64,000 nucleotides of DNA, taken from positions 1 through 64,000 of the forward strand of contig JADFHF010000014.1 of the NCBI GenBank assembly GCA_022567305.1, written 5' to 3'. Made by a program: the position numbers and the translations under genes. The notes under the pieces are model-generated. The model did no database searches. It saw only the letters and a list, made by a program, of their open reading frames with translations, and had not been told where the DNA came from. This DNA comes from Bacteroidota bacterium. GTDB taxonomy: Bacteria > Bacteroidota > Rhodothermia > Rhodothermales > UBA10348. Below are positions 18,587 to 27,753 of this stretch, piece by piece; the stretch's first letter is position 1, and each line of letters starts with the position of its first letter.

Positions 18587-20152
18587 ATGAAGAACATGAA
18601 AAAGAACCCGAGACGATTGATGACAGTTGTACTGACTGCTCTCATCATTCCTTTAGGTTTTATCCTACAGTCCTGCACGGACCTCGCTGAAGACACGTTT
18701 GGCGTCGTGACACCCGAACAGTTCTACAATACCGATGCAGAGATACTGGCAGGCCTGGCACCGATCTACTCCCAGCTCCGAAGCATGATGGATGACTGGC
18801 ACAATCTGAGTCAGATAACTTCCGACGAAACCGTCGTGCCCACCCGTGGATCGGACTGGTTTGACGGCGGGCGGTGGCTCGCGATCCACCGCCACACGTG
18901 GGATGCAGGACTCACGGACTTGAATGGCGCCTGGAACGCCTCTTTTACGGGTATTGCTCGAGCCAACGGGCTACTTCAGATTCTGGAAGAGTCGGGCAGC
19001 ACCGATGACCAACTGAAGGCGGAAATCCGGTTCCTTCGCGCTTGGTATTACTATACGCTGATGGATTTCTTCGGCAATATTCCTATCGTGGGTGACGACG
19101 AGTTTATCGTAGACCAAGACAATCCTCCCGCGAACGAGGCGCGTGCTACCGTATTCGATTTCGTCGAATCGGAAGTGGAGTTCGCACGTGACAATCTGCC
19201 TGCATCGTGGCCGAGCTCTGGCTACGGCCGCGTAACGAAAGGCGCCGCAAGCGCCTTGCTCGCCAATATGTACTTGAATGCGGAGATCTTCAGGGGTACA
19301 CTGACGGCGGGCGGTATAACTAAAGGGTCCACGATGTGGCAGGAGGCGATTACGGCTGCCGATGCCGTCATCAATTCTGGTCAGTACAGCCTCTCGTCCT
19401 CGTACTTCGACAATTTTTCTCCGACAAACGAGAACTCTCCTGAACTCATCTTTGTCGTTGCAACCCTTCCGGTCGGAGGGCTTGGGATGAACTTCCAAAT
19501 GCGTTCGCTGCACTACAATCAGTGGACGCCCTCTCCGTGGAACGGCTTCTCAACGATCGCGTCGGTGTACGCGAAGTGGGATGCAAATGATCTTCGGCGC
19601 CAGATATTCCTGGCGGGTCCCCAGGTCAATCTCGAGACGGGGGAACCGGCTTTTGACCGTTCGGACAATCCCCTCGTTTTCGTTGAAACCTTCGGCAACA
19701 TAGAGGACGCCACCGAGGGCGAAGGGATCCGACCGCTGAAATTTCCTCCCGACCCCGCGCGTGCAGGTGGAGATAACGGAAACGATTACCCCTTCTTCCG
19801 GCTTGCTGAAATACTCCTGATTAAGGCCGAAGCGATGAATGAATTGGGCGGTCCGTCAGGAACAGTGGTCGATTTGCTTAATCAGCTTCGTGAACGTGCA
19901 TTTGAATTCGCAGACTTCGTACCACTCAGCGCCGGTGATTTCACACAGTCCAGCCTGCGTGATTTCATTTTCGACGAACGAGTACGCGAGCTTGCGTTCG
20001 AAGCGAAACGTCGTCAGGACCTCATCCGCGCAGGGAAGTTTACGGAACCATGGGAGTTCAAGACTAATTTCGAGCCTTACCGCGTATTCTTCCCCATTCC
20101 ACAGGTTCAGTTGGACTCTAACCCGAATCTCATACAGAATCCGGGATACTAG
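18587..20152 (+). CDS. SusD/RagB-family surface glycan-binding lipoprotein
   Basis: The frame opens with TTG at 18575; the ATG at 18587 (or 18596) fits the signal peptide better, giving 521 residues. A basic n-region, hydrophobic core and FILQSC lipobox mark an outer-membrane lipoprotein. SusD hallmarks are LNGAWNASFTGIARANGLL, EIRFLRAWYYYTLMDFFGNI, TPR-like helices, RLAEILLIKAEAMNELGG and the closing DERVRELAFEAKRRQDLIR segment. It should act as the lid that captures substrate for the adjacent SusC channel. A strong terminator follows 42 bp after the stop. Confidence 0.95.
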   Translation: MKNMKKNPRRLMTVVLTALIIPLGFILQSCTDLAEDTFGVVTPEQFYNTDAEILAGLAPIYSQLRSMMDDWHNLSQITSDETVVPTRGSDWFDGGRWLAIHRHTWDAGLTDLNGAWNASFTGIARANGLLQILEESGSTDDQLKAEIRFLRAWYYYTLMDFFGNIPIVGDDEFIVDQDNPPANEARATVFDFVESEVEFARDNLPASWPSSGYGRVTKGAASALLANMYLNAEIFRGTLTAGGITKGSTMWQEAITAADAVINSGQYSLSSSYFDNFSPTNENSPELIFVVATLPVGGLGMNFQMRSLHYNQWTPSPWNGFSTIASVYAKWDANDLRRQIFLAGPQVNLETGEPAFDRSDNPLVFVETFGNIEDATEGEGIRPLKFPPDPARAGGDNGNDYPFFRLAEILLIKAEAMNELGGPSGTVVDLLNQLRERAFEFADFVPLSAGDFTQSSLRDFIFDERVRELAFEAKRRQDLIRAGKFTEPWEFKTNFEPYRVFFPIPQVQLDSNPNLIQNPGY

Positions 20153-20194
20153 GTGTAAATATGTAGCTGATCTGTGGGGCTGAGCCTCATTCTT

Positions 20195-20232
20195 AGGCTT
20201 GGCCGAACCTGTTCGGCCAAGCCTTTGTTTTT
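20195..20232 (+). terminator. Strong intrinsic terminator after susD
   Basis: A perfect 14-bp inverted repeat (20195-20208 and 20211-20224, with CT between them) is followed by TTGTTTTT. It separates susC-susD from the downstream UnbV gene, so that gene probably has its own promoter or depends on read-through. Confidence 0.88.
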
Positions 20233-20376
20233 GCCAAGAAGCGGAATGGTCCACTTGGATCATCTATGATGGGCCGTTCTCTATTGGAACCGCCAAATGC
20301 GATCGGCGTCGACTCCCCGTACTCCCCGCGGGTTGACACGCAGCGTCGAAGAGTAACGACTCGTCGCAAAGCCGTC

Positions 20377-23300
20377 ATGTTCATGAGAATAAAAATTTCG
20401 TTATTTGGCCTGCTCACGGTCGTCGCGTGTTTAGAGACGGGGTGCCGCGGAGTCGTCGAGCCTTTCGAGAGCCTGGACGATACCGTCTTCACACTTCTTT
20501 CGCCGTCTGAAACCGGTCTCGATTTTACTAATCGACTGAACGACACCGAAGAATTCAACGTGTTTACGTACCGGAACTACTACAACGGAGGGGGTGTGGG
20601 AATTGCCGACCTCAACGGAGATGGTCTCGCAGACGTTTATATGACCGCCAATCAACTTCCAAATCGACTCTACCTGAATCGGGGTGATTTCCGTTTCGAA
20701 GAAGTCTCCGAAAAGGCGGGTGTAACTGGACATCGGGGGTGGTCGACAGGAATTAGTATTGCAGATGTGAATTCAGACGGTCTCCTCGATCTATATGTAT
20801 CCCATGCGGGCAATGCCGATGGAGAGGAAACCGCCAATGAGCTTTTTATCAATTTGGGCGCAGATGAGAACGGAATTCCTCGCTTTGAAGAACGAGCAGC
20901 CGAATTCGGCCTGGCGGATGAGGGATACTCAACCCACGCTTCGTTTTTCGACTACGATCGCGACGGCGATCTGGATGTCTATGTGCTGAATAATTCGTTT
21001 CGGTCTGTTGACAGTTTCGGACTCAGAAATATCCGTCATATACGCGACGAACGTGGTGGAGACAAGCTGTATCGCAACGACGACGGCCATTTTGTAGACG
21101 TCACCGTGTCAGCGGGCATTTTCAGCAGCGAGATCGGATTCGGACTGGGCGTTACACTCGGTGACGTAAATCAGGACGGTTGGATGGACTTGTACATCTC
21201 GAATGATTTCTTCGAACGAGACTATCTCTACATCAATGCGGGCGACGGGACATTCGATGAACAACTCGAATCATGGATGGGGCACATCAGCCTGTCGTCC
21301 ATGGGCGCAGATATGGGGGACATCAACAACGACGGATTTCCTGAAATTCACGTCACAGATATGCTCCCGGAAAGCGATCGCCGCTTAAAACTGACCTCCT
21401 CCTTTGAGTCCTGGGACACGTATAGCGCCAAGCTACGAAATGATTACTATCACCAGTACATGCGCAATATGCTCCACTTGAACAACACGGACGGCACGTT
21501 TAGCGAGATCGGTGAACTGTCGGGAGTCTCCCGCACGGACTGGAGCTGGGGTTCTCTCGTTGCAGACTTCGATCAGGATGGTTTGAAGGACATCTTTGTA
21601 GCCAATGGCATTTACAAGGATGTCACGAACCGGGACTTCATCGATTATTTTGCGAACGAAGAAACGATTCAGCGATTTGTCGAAGGCAAGGATCTAACAT
21701 TTCTCAACCTCTTGGAGCGGATTCCTTCCGAGTCCATCCCGAATTATGCTTTCCGCAATGAAGGGAACCTGACTTTTGTGAACATAGGCGAAGAATGGGG
21801 CCTCGCAACCACAGGCTTCTCAAACGGGGCGGCATTCGGCGACCTCGACAATGACGGGGATCTCGATCTGGTCGTCAATAATGTCAATATGCCCGCCTTC
21901 GTTTATCGGTCCAACGTGCGCCAACGCCTCTCGCCTAATTATCTCCAGGTTGAACTCGCTGGAAACAATGCGAATCGGTTCGGGATCGGTGCCAGAGTGA
22001 CCCTTCATGTAGATTCAGAACGGCTCGTTCTGGAGCAAACACCGATGCGGGGGTTCCAGTCGTCCGTAGACTATATCATGACATTCGGGTTGGGACTGCG
22101 CGACGCTATTGATTCGCTGACCGTCTCGTGGCCTGACGGATTATCGCAGACCGTACACGACGTAGAAATCAATCGGCGAATTCGATTGAGTCAGGACAAT
22201 GCGACGGAAACGGCGGAAGCCGATCCAGCCCCGGTAAAAGCTCGTCTCTTTCGCGAGATTACGGATGAGCTGGATCTGGAATTCGTACATCACGAAAACA
22301 ATTTTGTTGACTTCAACCGTGAGACCCTGATCCCGCGAATGGTCTCGACCGAGGGACCGCGTGTGGCCGTGGCCGATGTGAATGGCGATGGACTGGACGA
22401 TTTCTTCATTGGTGGAGCCAAAGAATTCGCCGGCCACCTTTTCGTGCAGGTGCCTGGCAATCAATTCGTGTCGATCAGCGAGGAGACTTTCGAGCAGGAC
22501 GCACTTTCCGAGGATGTCGCCGCCGCATTCTTCGATGCGGACGGCGACGGAGATGTGGATCTTTTTGTGGCGAGCGGAGGCAATGAGTGGACCGAACTTG
22601 CGCCAGGTTTGCAAGATCGTCTCTATCTGAACGACGGATTGGGTCACATGACACGCGCCCTGGATGCGATTCCCCGGGTGTTCGAGAGCTCGTCCTCAGT
22701 ACGGCCGAATGATTTCGACCGCGACGGCGATATCGATCTCTTTGTAGGTGGACGGCTTATCCCGTGGAAATACGGTCTTCCGACAAAGAGTCGGCTTTTG
22801 TCCAACCGAGGAGACGGCACGTTCGAAGATGTCACGATGACTATTGCTCCCGCACTGACTGGGCTGGGCATGGTAACCGACGCGACCTGGGCGGATTATG
22901 ATGCCGACGGGGATGACGATCTGATTGTCGTCGGAGACTGGATGCCTATTCAAATTCTCGCTAACGACCATGGATCCTTCGTGCCGGTCGACGCCGGTCT
23001 TGGCCACACTGAAGGCTGGTGGACGCGTATCGAGGCTGCAGATCTGGATGGGGACGGAGACGTCGACCTGGTTGTAGGCAACTTCGGCCAGAACAATCGA
23101 TTCAACGTTTCGCCTGCCACTCCGATCACGATGCATGTCAACGACTTCGATCGAAACGGCTGGATTGAGCAGGTGGTCTCGTTTTACCGCGGTGAGCGAT
23201 CCTATCCGATGGCGCTACGGGGTGAATTGTCAAATCGTCTCAGCTTTTTGAAAAAAAAGTACACGGACTACGCAGGATTTGCTGAGCAAAGTGTGGAAGA

Positions 23301-23742
23301 CATTTTCAGTAAAGAGCAACTAAGCGGGGCAGTCGTAAAAAGAGCGGTTACGCTCGAATCGGCCATTCTTCTGAATGAAGGAAATGGCAGGTTTCGTCGG
23401 ATAAGTTTGCCGGTGGAGGCACAACTCGCTCCCGTCTTTGGCATCCTTATCAGTGACTTCAACAAGGATGCCATACCGGACATTCTGTTGGCCGGTAATT
23501 TCTTCGGCTTCGCCCCGCAATTTGGCAGAATGGACGCCAATTACGGCCTGCTCCTAGTTGGCAACGGCGATGGCACGTTTGAGTCCATTTCGTCGAAGAA
23601 CTCTGGGTTCTCTGTTGCGGGCGAGACAAGAGATTTGGCTTCTTTGGAGATCGACGGCCATTCAGCGGTGCTTGTGGCAAAGAATGACGCTCGTCCCCAG
23701 TTTTTCCGGCTCATGGGGAATTCGGAAAGTGTAAGGCAATGA
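20377..23742 (+). CDS. FG-GAP/VCBS repeat, ASPIC/UnbV (CRTAC1-type) lipoprotein
   Basis: The frame begins at 20266, but the signal MFMRIKISLFGLLTVVACLE followed by TGC supports the ATG at 20377 (1121 residues). Architecture matches the gene at 9444: a first propeller set (DLNGDGLADVY, DVNSDGLLDLY, DYDRDGDLDVY, DVNQDGWMDLY), an ASPIC/UnbV domain about 520-605 (FGIGARVTLHVDS, FGLGLRDAIDSLTVSWPDG), and a second propeller set introduced by DFNRETLIPRMVSTEGP. The shared blocks around the UnbV domain show the two are paralogues. It lies between susD and a haloperoxidase-like gene, an order consistent with a shared uptake or surface-processing role. No catalytic motif is visible. Confidence 0.9.
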   Translation: MFMRIKISLFGLLTVVACLETGCRGVVEPFESLDDTVFTLLSPSETGLDFTNRLNDTEEFNVFTYRNYYNGGGVGIADLNGDGLADVYMTANQLPNRLYLNRGDFRFEEVSEKAGVTGHRGWSTGISIADVNSDGLLDLYVSHAGNADGEETANELFINLGADENGIPRFEERAAEFGLADEGYSTHASFFDYDRDGDLDVYVLNNSFRSVDSFGLRNIRHIRDERGGDKLYRNDDGHFVDVTVSAGIFSSEIGFGLGVTLGDVNQDGWMDLYISNDFFERDYLYINAGDGTFDEQLESWMGHISLSSMGADMGDINNDGFPEIHVTDMLPESDRRLKLTSSFESWDTYSAKLRNDYYHQYMRNMLHLNNTDGTFSEIGELSGVSRTDWSWGSLVADFDQDGLKDIFVANGIYKDVTNRDFIDYFANEETIQRFVEGKDLTFLNLLERIPSESIPNYAFRNEGNLTFVNIGEEWGLATTGFSNGAAFGDLDNDGDLDLVVNNVNMPAFVYRSNVRQRLSPNYLQVELAGNNANRFGIGARVTLHVDSERLVLEQTPMRGFQSSVDYIMTFGLGLRDAIDSLTVSWPDGLSQTVHDVEINRRIRLSQDNATETAEADPAPVKARLFREITDELDLEFVHHENNFVDFNRETLIPRMVSTEGPRVAVADVNGDGLDDFFIGGAKEFAGHLFVQVPGNQFVSISEETFEQDALSEDVAAAFFDADGDGDVDLFVASGGNEWTELAPGLQDRLYLNDGLGHMTRALDAIPRVFESSSSVRPNDFDRDGDIDLFVGGRLIPWKYGLPTKSRLLSNRGDGTFEDVTMTIAPALTGLGMVTDATWADYDADGDDDLIVVGDWMPIQILANDHGSFVPVDAGLGHTEGWWTRIEAADLDGDGDVDLVVGNFGQNNRFNVSPATPITMHVNDFDRNGWIEQVVSFYRGERSYPMALRGELSNRLSFLKKKYTDYAGFAEQSVEDIFSKEQLSGAVVKRAVTLESAILLNEGNGRFRRISLPVEAQLAPVFGILISDFNKDAIPDILLAGNFFGFAPQFGRMDANYGLLLVGNGDGTFESISSKNSGFSVAGETRDLASLEIDGHSAVLVAKNDARPQFFRLMGNSESVRQ

Positions 23743-23844
23743 CCGAACGTACTCGCGTGTAACAAAGACCAGGACCTCATGAACTTCAGTATTTATCCTG
23801 AGTGAACTTTTGTTCAGCGTAACAAGGTTAACATTATCGATACG

Positions 23845-25206
23845 ATGAAAGCGTTACCTCGAAAATGGGCAGGTCTCCTGGTGCTCGTCGTTCTGACCGG
23901 ATGCGCGGACGACGGCACGGAGTACCGGACGAGGGTCTCCGATCCGGAGCTCCTGCATAGTACGGTCAAGAAACTCACCGATATTACGGTGCATGACATC
24001 TTCAGCCCGCCCCATGCGAGTCGAGCGTATGTGTATTCTTCCATTGCTGCATATGAGGCCCTCGTTCCGTCATTACCGCAATACCGCACGCTCGCAGGGC
24101 AGCTCAACGAGCTGCTCCCTATCCCCGAACCAGATTCCGAGACAGAAATAATCCCCGAGATCGCCAGCCTTCACGCCTTCGCGGCCGTAGCGCGAGAAAT
24201 GGTCTTCTCCCAGTCTGAGATCGACGCCTTCGTCGCGGATCTGGACCAAAACCTTCGGTCTCTAGGAATACCGCGACAGATCTTTCAGTCTTCCGTTGAT
24301 TACGGGAGCCAAGTAGCCCGGCATATTCTCGCCTGGGCTGGAACGGACAATTACAAAGAGACCAGAAGTAGTTCCAAGTATGAAGTGACGGATGATCCTG
24401 CGAGGTGGGTTCCGACTCCTCCAGCGTACCTGGACGCCATTGAGCCCTCCTGGAACGAATTGAGGCCGTTCGTCATGCACTCTACCGACCAGTTCAAACC
24501 CTCGCCTCCTACTCCTTACGATTCGCGGGAGAACAGTGTTTTTTACGAAGAGGCGTATGACGTCTATGAAACACATCAGAATCTGGATGAGGAACGAACC
24601 GAAATCGCTGCTTTCTGGGACTGCAATCCGTATGTGATGCATACCAGTGGGCATGTGATGTTCGCGACCAAGAAAGTGACACCCGGGGGCCACTGGATGG
24701 GCATAGCCACCATCGCCAGCCGGCTTGACGGAGCCGATTTTGCGAAATCAGCGTTGATTTACGCGAAAACATCCATCGCCCTGGCGGACGGCTTTATTTC
24801 CAGTTGGGACGAGAAGTACCGGAGCGATCTGGTCAGGCCGGAGACGTACATCAATCGGTTCATCGATGAAGACTGGGTGCCCGTCCTTCAGACGCCGCCC
24901 TTTCCCGAGCACACGAGTGCCCATAGCGTGATCTCAACGGCGGCTGCCCTCGTCCTCACAGATATTTTCGGTCCGGACTTTGAGTTTGACGACACGACAG
25001 AGCTCGAATTCGGGCTTCCCATGCGATCATTCTCCTCCTTCATCGAGGCCTCCGAGGAGGCAGCCATCAGCAGACTGTACGGAGGAATCCACTATCGGCC
25101 CGCCATCGTGGAGGGTATCGTGCAAGGTCGCGGGGTGGGCCGGCTTGTTCTCGAGCGTGCGAACATGGATGGAGAGCGATTGGCCGAAGTCGTCGAACTC
25201 GAGTGA
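23845..25206 (+). CDS. Vanadium-haloperoxidase/PAP2-superfamily lipoprotein
   Basis: 453 residues with a lipoprotein signal (LLVLVVLTGC, Cys20). The three PAP2/vanadium-haloperoxidase signatures are in order: KxxxxxxRP (Lys324, Arg331-Pro332), a PSGH-like segment PEHTSAHS (354-361) and SRxxxxxH (Ser409, Arg410, His416). These residues bind vanadate in haloperoxidases or phosphate in acid phosphatases. The remainder (about 45-300) is the helical N-terminal part seen in vanadium-dependent haloperoxidase-like proteins of Bacteroidota. Halide oxidation cannot be told from phosphatase activity here. It follows the UnbV gene by 102 bp on the same strand. Location: envelope-anchored. Confidence 0.88.
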   Translation: MKALPRKWAGLLVLVVLTGCADDGTEYRTRVSDPELLHSTVKKLTDITVHDIFSPPHASRAYVYSSIAAYEALVPSLPQYRTLAGQLNELLPIPEPDSETEIIPEIASLHAFAAVAREMVFSQSEIDAFVADLDQNLRSLGIPRQIFQSSVDYGSQVARHILAWAGTDNYKETRSSSKYEVTDDPARWVPTPPAYLDAIEPSWNELRPFVMHSTDQFKPSPPTPYDSRENSVFYEEAYDVYETHQNLDEERTEIAAFWDCNPYVMHTSGHVMFATKKVTPGGHWMGIATIASRLDGADFAKSALIYAKTSIALADGFISSWDEKYRSDLVRPETYINRFIDEDWVPVLQTPPFPEHTSAHSVISTAAALVLTDIFGPDFEFDDTTELEFGLPMRSFSSFIEASEEAAISRLYGGIHYRPAIVEGIVQGRGVGRLVLERANMDGERLAEVVELE

Positions 25207-25338
25207 ACCGTCGAACGGACATGAAGCGGGATTAGGTCATTCCTGTGTGCCCCAGAAACCGACACCGATAGATCGGGTACCAGGCTGTCAGCGATCCCGC
25301 AATATTATGCGTTCCAGTGAGCGCGGGGGTGGACCAAG

Positions 25339-25833
25339 GTGGCAACTATCTTCTACAGCCTCCGAAGTTGTGCCTTCCTAGCCATAGTCCTACTCCTCGG
25401 AGTAGGATGCGCGACTTCAAGCGAAGCGACTAAGTCTGACGCACCTGAAGGTGTATCGATCGGGTACGGGGATCAAGATAGAGACGATGTCCAAGGGGCC
25501 GTGACCAGTGTGGACATGGATGAGTCTGCGCGAAAAACTGCTCGAACCGTAGCCGAGATTCTCCGTGGACGTGTGTCGGGAGTCACCGTATTGCCAGCCC
25601 CTGGCGGAGGACTGCAGATTCGAATCCGTGGCGCCGCATCGTTTGCTCGGAACGCTTCTCCACTTTACATCGTCGATGGGATGCCCGTCCAAGCAGACCG
25701 AGATGGAACACTCACGATGTTGAATCCCTTTGACATCGAATCGATTTCGGTTCTGAAAGATGCTTCAGCAACGGCGATTTACGGCATGCGCGGAGCCCAC
25801 GGTGTCATCATCATAAAGACGAAGATCAGGTAA
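25339..25833 (+). CDS. Stand-alone TonB-receptor plug-domain lipoprotein
   Basis: 164 residues starting at a GTG. A signal peptide ends LLLGVGC (Cys24), a clear lipobox. Residues about 70-164 are one SusC-type plug domain: ILRGRVSGVTVLPAPGGG, IRIRGAASF, PLYIVDGMPV, DIESISVLKDASATAIYGMR and GAHGVIIIKTK. In a full receptor the barrel would start straight after this; here the gene ends with a stop and no barrel sequence follows. The lipobox and intact reading frame argue for a genuine small protein rather than a truncated receptor. It may cap or regulate a transporter. It lies between the haloperoxidase-like gene and two symporter genes. Confidence 0.85.
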   Translation: MATIFYSLRSCAFLAIVLLLGVGCATSSEATKSDAPEGVSIGYGDQDRDDVQGAVTSVDMDESARKTARTVAEILRGRVSGVTVLPAPGGGLQIRIRGAASFARNASPLYIVDGMPVQADRDGTLTMLNPFDIESISVLKDASATAIYGMRGAHGVIIIKTKIR

Positions 25834-26067
25834 CCCTGACTGTCTTGCTGGGTGGGAGAAGACGCCCGGACAGTTCCCATAGGGCTTTTCTTAGACCGAT
25901 ACTCCATCGGCTAATTTTGTATACTCTCGTCGCCCCTTCCTGGATGATCGTGTTATCCTGGGTTTGAAATTCTCGCGATCCGGAGCATGCCAGATGGTAT
26001 GAGTCCGGCCCGGTCTGCATCGAATCTGGCAACTGTCTTCCCGACTATGGAATCGATCTGAGCTACC

Positions 26068-27723
26068 ATGCCAGAGTTTACACTGCATGCTGTCGACTTG
26101 GTAATGGTCGGTCTTTACGTTGTCTTTATCATAGCCGTCGGGTTTTACGTATCAAAGAGAGCCAGTACGACCGATGATTATTTTCTTGCTGGTCGAACGC
26201 TTACCTGGTGGCTCATTGGCTTCTCTCTGTTTGCCTCCAACGTCTCTTCGAGCACGCTGGTTGGGCTTTCCTCGAGCGCTTACAGTACGGGTATTGCCGT
26301 CTATAATTATGAATGGATGGCGGCGCTCGTTTTAGTCGTCTTCATCGTCTTCTTTCTACCTTTCTATCTCAGATCACGCGTTTTCACCCTGCCGGAGTTT
26401 CTCGAGCTGCGCTTCGACGGACGCTCTCGGTATTACGTCTCGGGTGTGATGGTCTTGATGAATATCGCTATAGACACGGCAGCAGCGCTTTACGCCGGAT
26501 CCCTCGTCGTGCAGATACTGTATCCAGAGTTGCCGCTATGGATTGCCGTCGTCATTCTTGGCGCACTGGCAGGACTCTACACCGTAGCAGGCGGTCTGAA
26601 AGCAGTCGTTTATACGGACGCTGTTCAAGCCGTTCTGCTTTTGCTAGGCTCGCTCATTGTTGCCTGGCTTTCCTTTGAGGCAATCGGCTCTTGGAGCGCC
26701 GTCACAGCCGTAGTCCCAGAATCGGACCTAAGCCTCATCATGCCTGCTGACGATCCCTCCCTACCATGGCCTGGCCTCTTGACCGGAGTCTTCCTACTCG
26801 GGTTCTACTTTTGGGGTACTAATCAATTCATGGTGCAGCGGATGCTTGGCGCAAAAGACCTCAATCACGGTAGATGGGGGGCACTTTTTGCTGGATTCCT
26901 AAAGCTCACGGTCATTTTTATCATGGTGCTTCCAGGAATATTCGGGCGGTTGCTGTACCCGATCGAACAGTATCCAGCGCTTGTCAACTCTGACCTGATT
27001 TTCCCGATCATGATGTTCGATCTCCTTCCGGTGGGCATTCGCGGATTGATTATTGCCGCGCTCGTGGCGGCTATCATGTCGAGTGTAGACTCAACGCTCA
27101 ATTCTGCCTCCACACTGGTCACAATGGACTTCGTGAAGAAGCTGCGTCCGACGATCGGTAATCGAGGCCTCGTGGTAACCGGTCGGATCGTTACCTTTGT
27201 TTTCATGGCTCTCGCTATAATCTGGGCGCCCAACATTGCCAAATTTCCAAATCTTTGGACCTATCTACAGGCTGTGTTGGCCTACCTAAGCCCTCCTATC
27301 GTGGCGTGTTTCATTGTCGGCGTATTTTGGAAGCGGGCGAGTCGGAATAGCGCTTTTGCGGCGTTGATCGCCGGTCACTTCGTAGCTGCTGTCGTTTTTC
27401 TTGCCGTCTTAAGCAATAGACTGATTGTACAGACGGGAGTGCTCTCCGCGGAACAGCTTAACCTCGTAGACTCTGGAGTCCCTGTGATTCATTTCCTTTA
27501 TCTAGTGCCCCTGCTGCTTCTTGTCAGCATCGGTGTGATGGTAATCACCAGCCTATACTCAGGAAAACCAGATCCGGAACAGATCGATCAGCTAACATGG
27601 TCGCCTGAATTCTTCCGCGCTGAAACAGCCGAATTGAAGGAACTTCCGTGGTATCAGAACTATCGGATTCTTGCGGTTGGGATGTTGATCCTGATCGCCG
27701 TTTTCGTCGGGATATTCTGGTAG
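26068..27723 (+). CDS. Sodium:solute symporter (SSF/SGLT-like)
   Basis: 551 residues, strongly hydrophobic with about 13-14 membrane helices. The N-terminus has DYFLAGRTLTWWLIGFSLFASNVSS, the SSF helix 1-2 region. The middle has VAGGLKAVVYTDAVQAV, the classic SSF signature, and a later VAAIMSSVDSTLNSASTLVTMD segment contributes to the Na+ site. Most similar in style to SGLT-like sugar or inositol symporters. It lies 30 bp upstream of a second SSF gene, so the two are probably co-transcribed. It should carry the substrate across the inner membrane after SusC-type outer-membrane uptake; the substrate is unknown. Confidence 0.92.
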   Translation: MPEFTLHAVDLVMVGLYVVFIIAVGFYVSKRASTTDDYFLAGRTLTWWLIGFSLFASNVSSSTLVGLSSSAYSTGIAVYNYEWMAALVLVVFIVFFLPFYLRSRVFTLPEFLELRFDGRSRYYVSGVMVLMNIAIDTAAALYAGSLVVQILYPELPLWIAVVILGALAGLYTVAGGLKAVVYTDAVQAVLLLLGSLIVAWLSFEAIGSWSAVTAVVPESDLSLIMPADDPSLPWPGLLTGVFLLGFYFWGTNQFMVQRMLGAKDLNHGRWGALFAGFLKLTVIFIMVLPGIFGRLLYPIEQYPALVNSDLIFPIMMFDLLPVGIRGLIIAALVAAIMSSVDSTLNSASTLVTMDFVKKLRPTIGNRGLVVTGRIVTFVFMALAIIWAPNIAKFPNLWTYLQAVLAYLSPPIVACFIVGVFWKRASRNSAFAALIAGHFVAAVVFLAVLSNRLIVQTGVLSAEQLNLVDSGVPVIHFLYLVPLLLLVSIGVMVITSLYSGKPDPEQIDQLTWSPEFFRAETAELKELPWYQNYRILAVGMLILIAVFVGIFW

Positions 27724-27753
27724 TCGTTCCGGATCAACAAGCCCGTATGTGAC

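Noticed and set aside
25339-25833. Plug-domain gene as a truncated SusC pseudogene
   Set aside because: It has an intact lipobox, no stops and no trace of barrel sequence in the 234 bp that follow.
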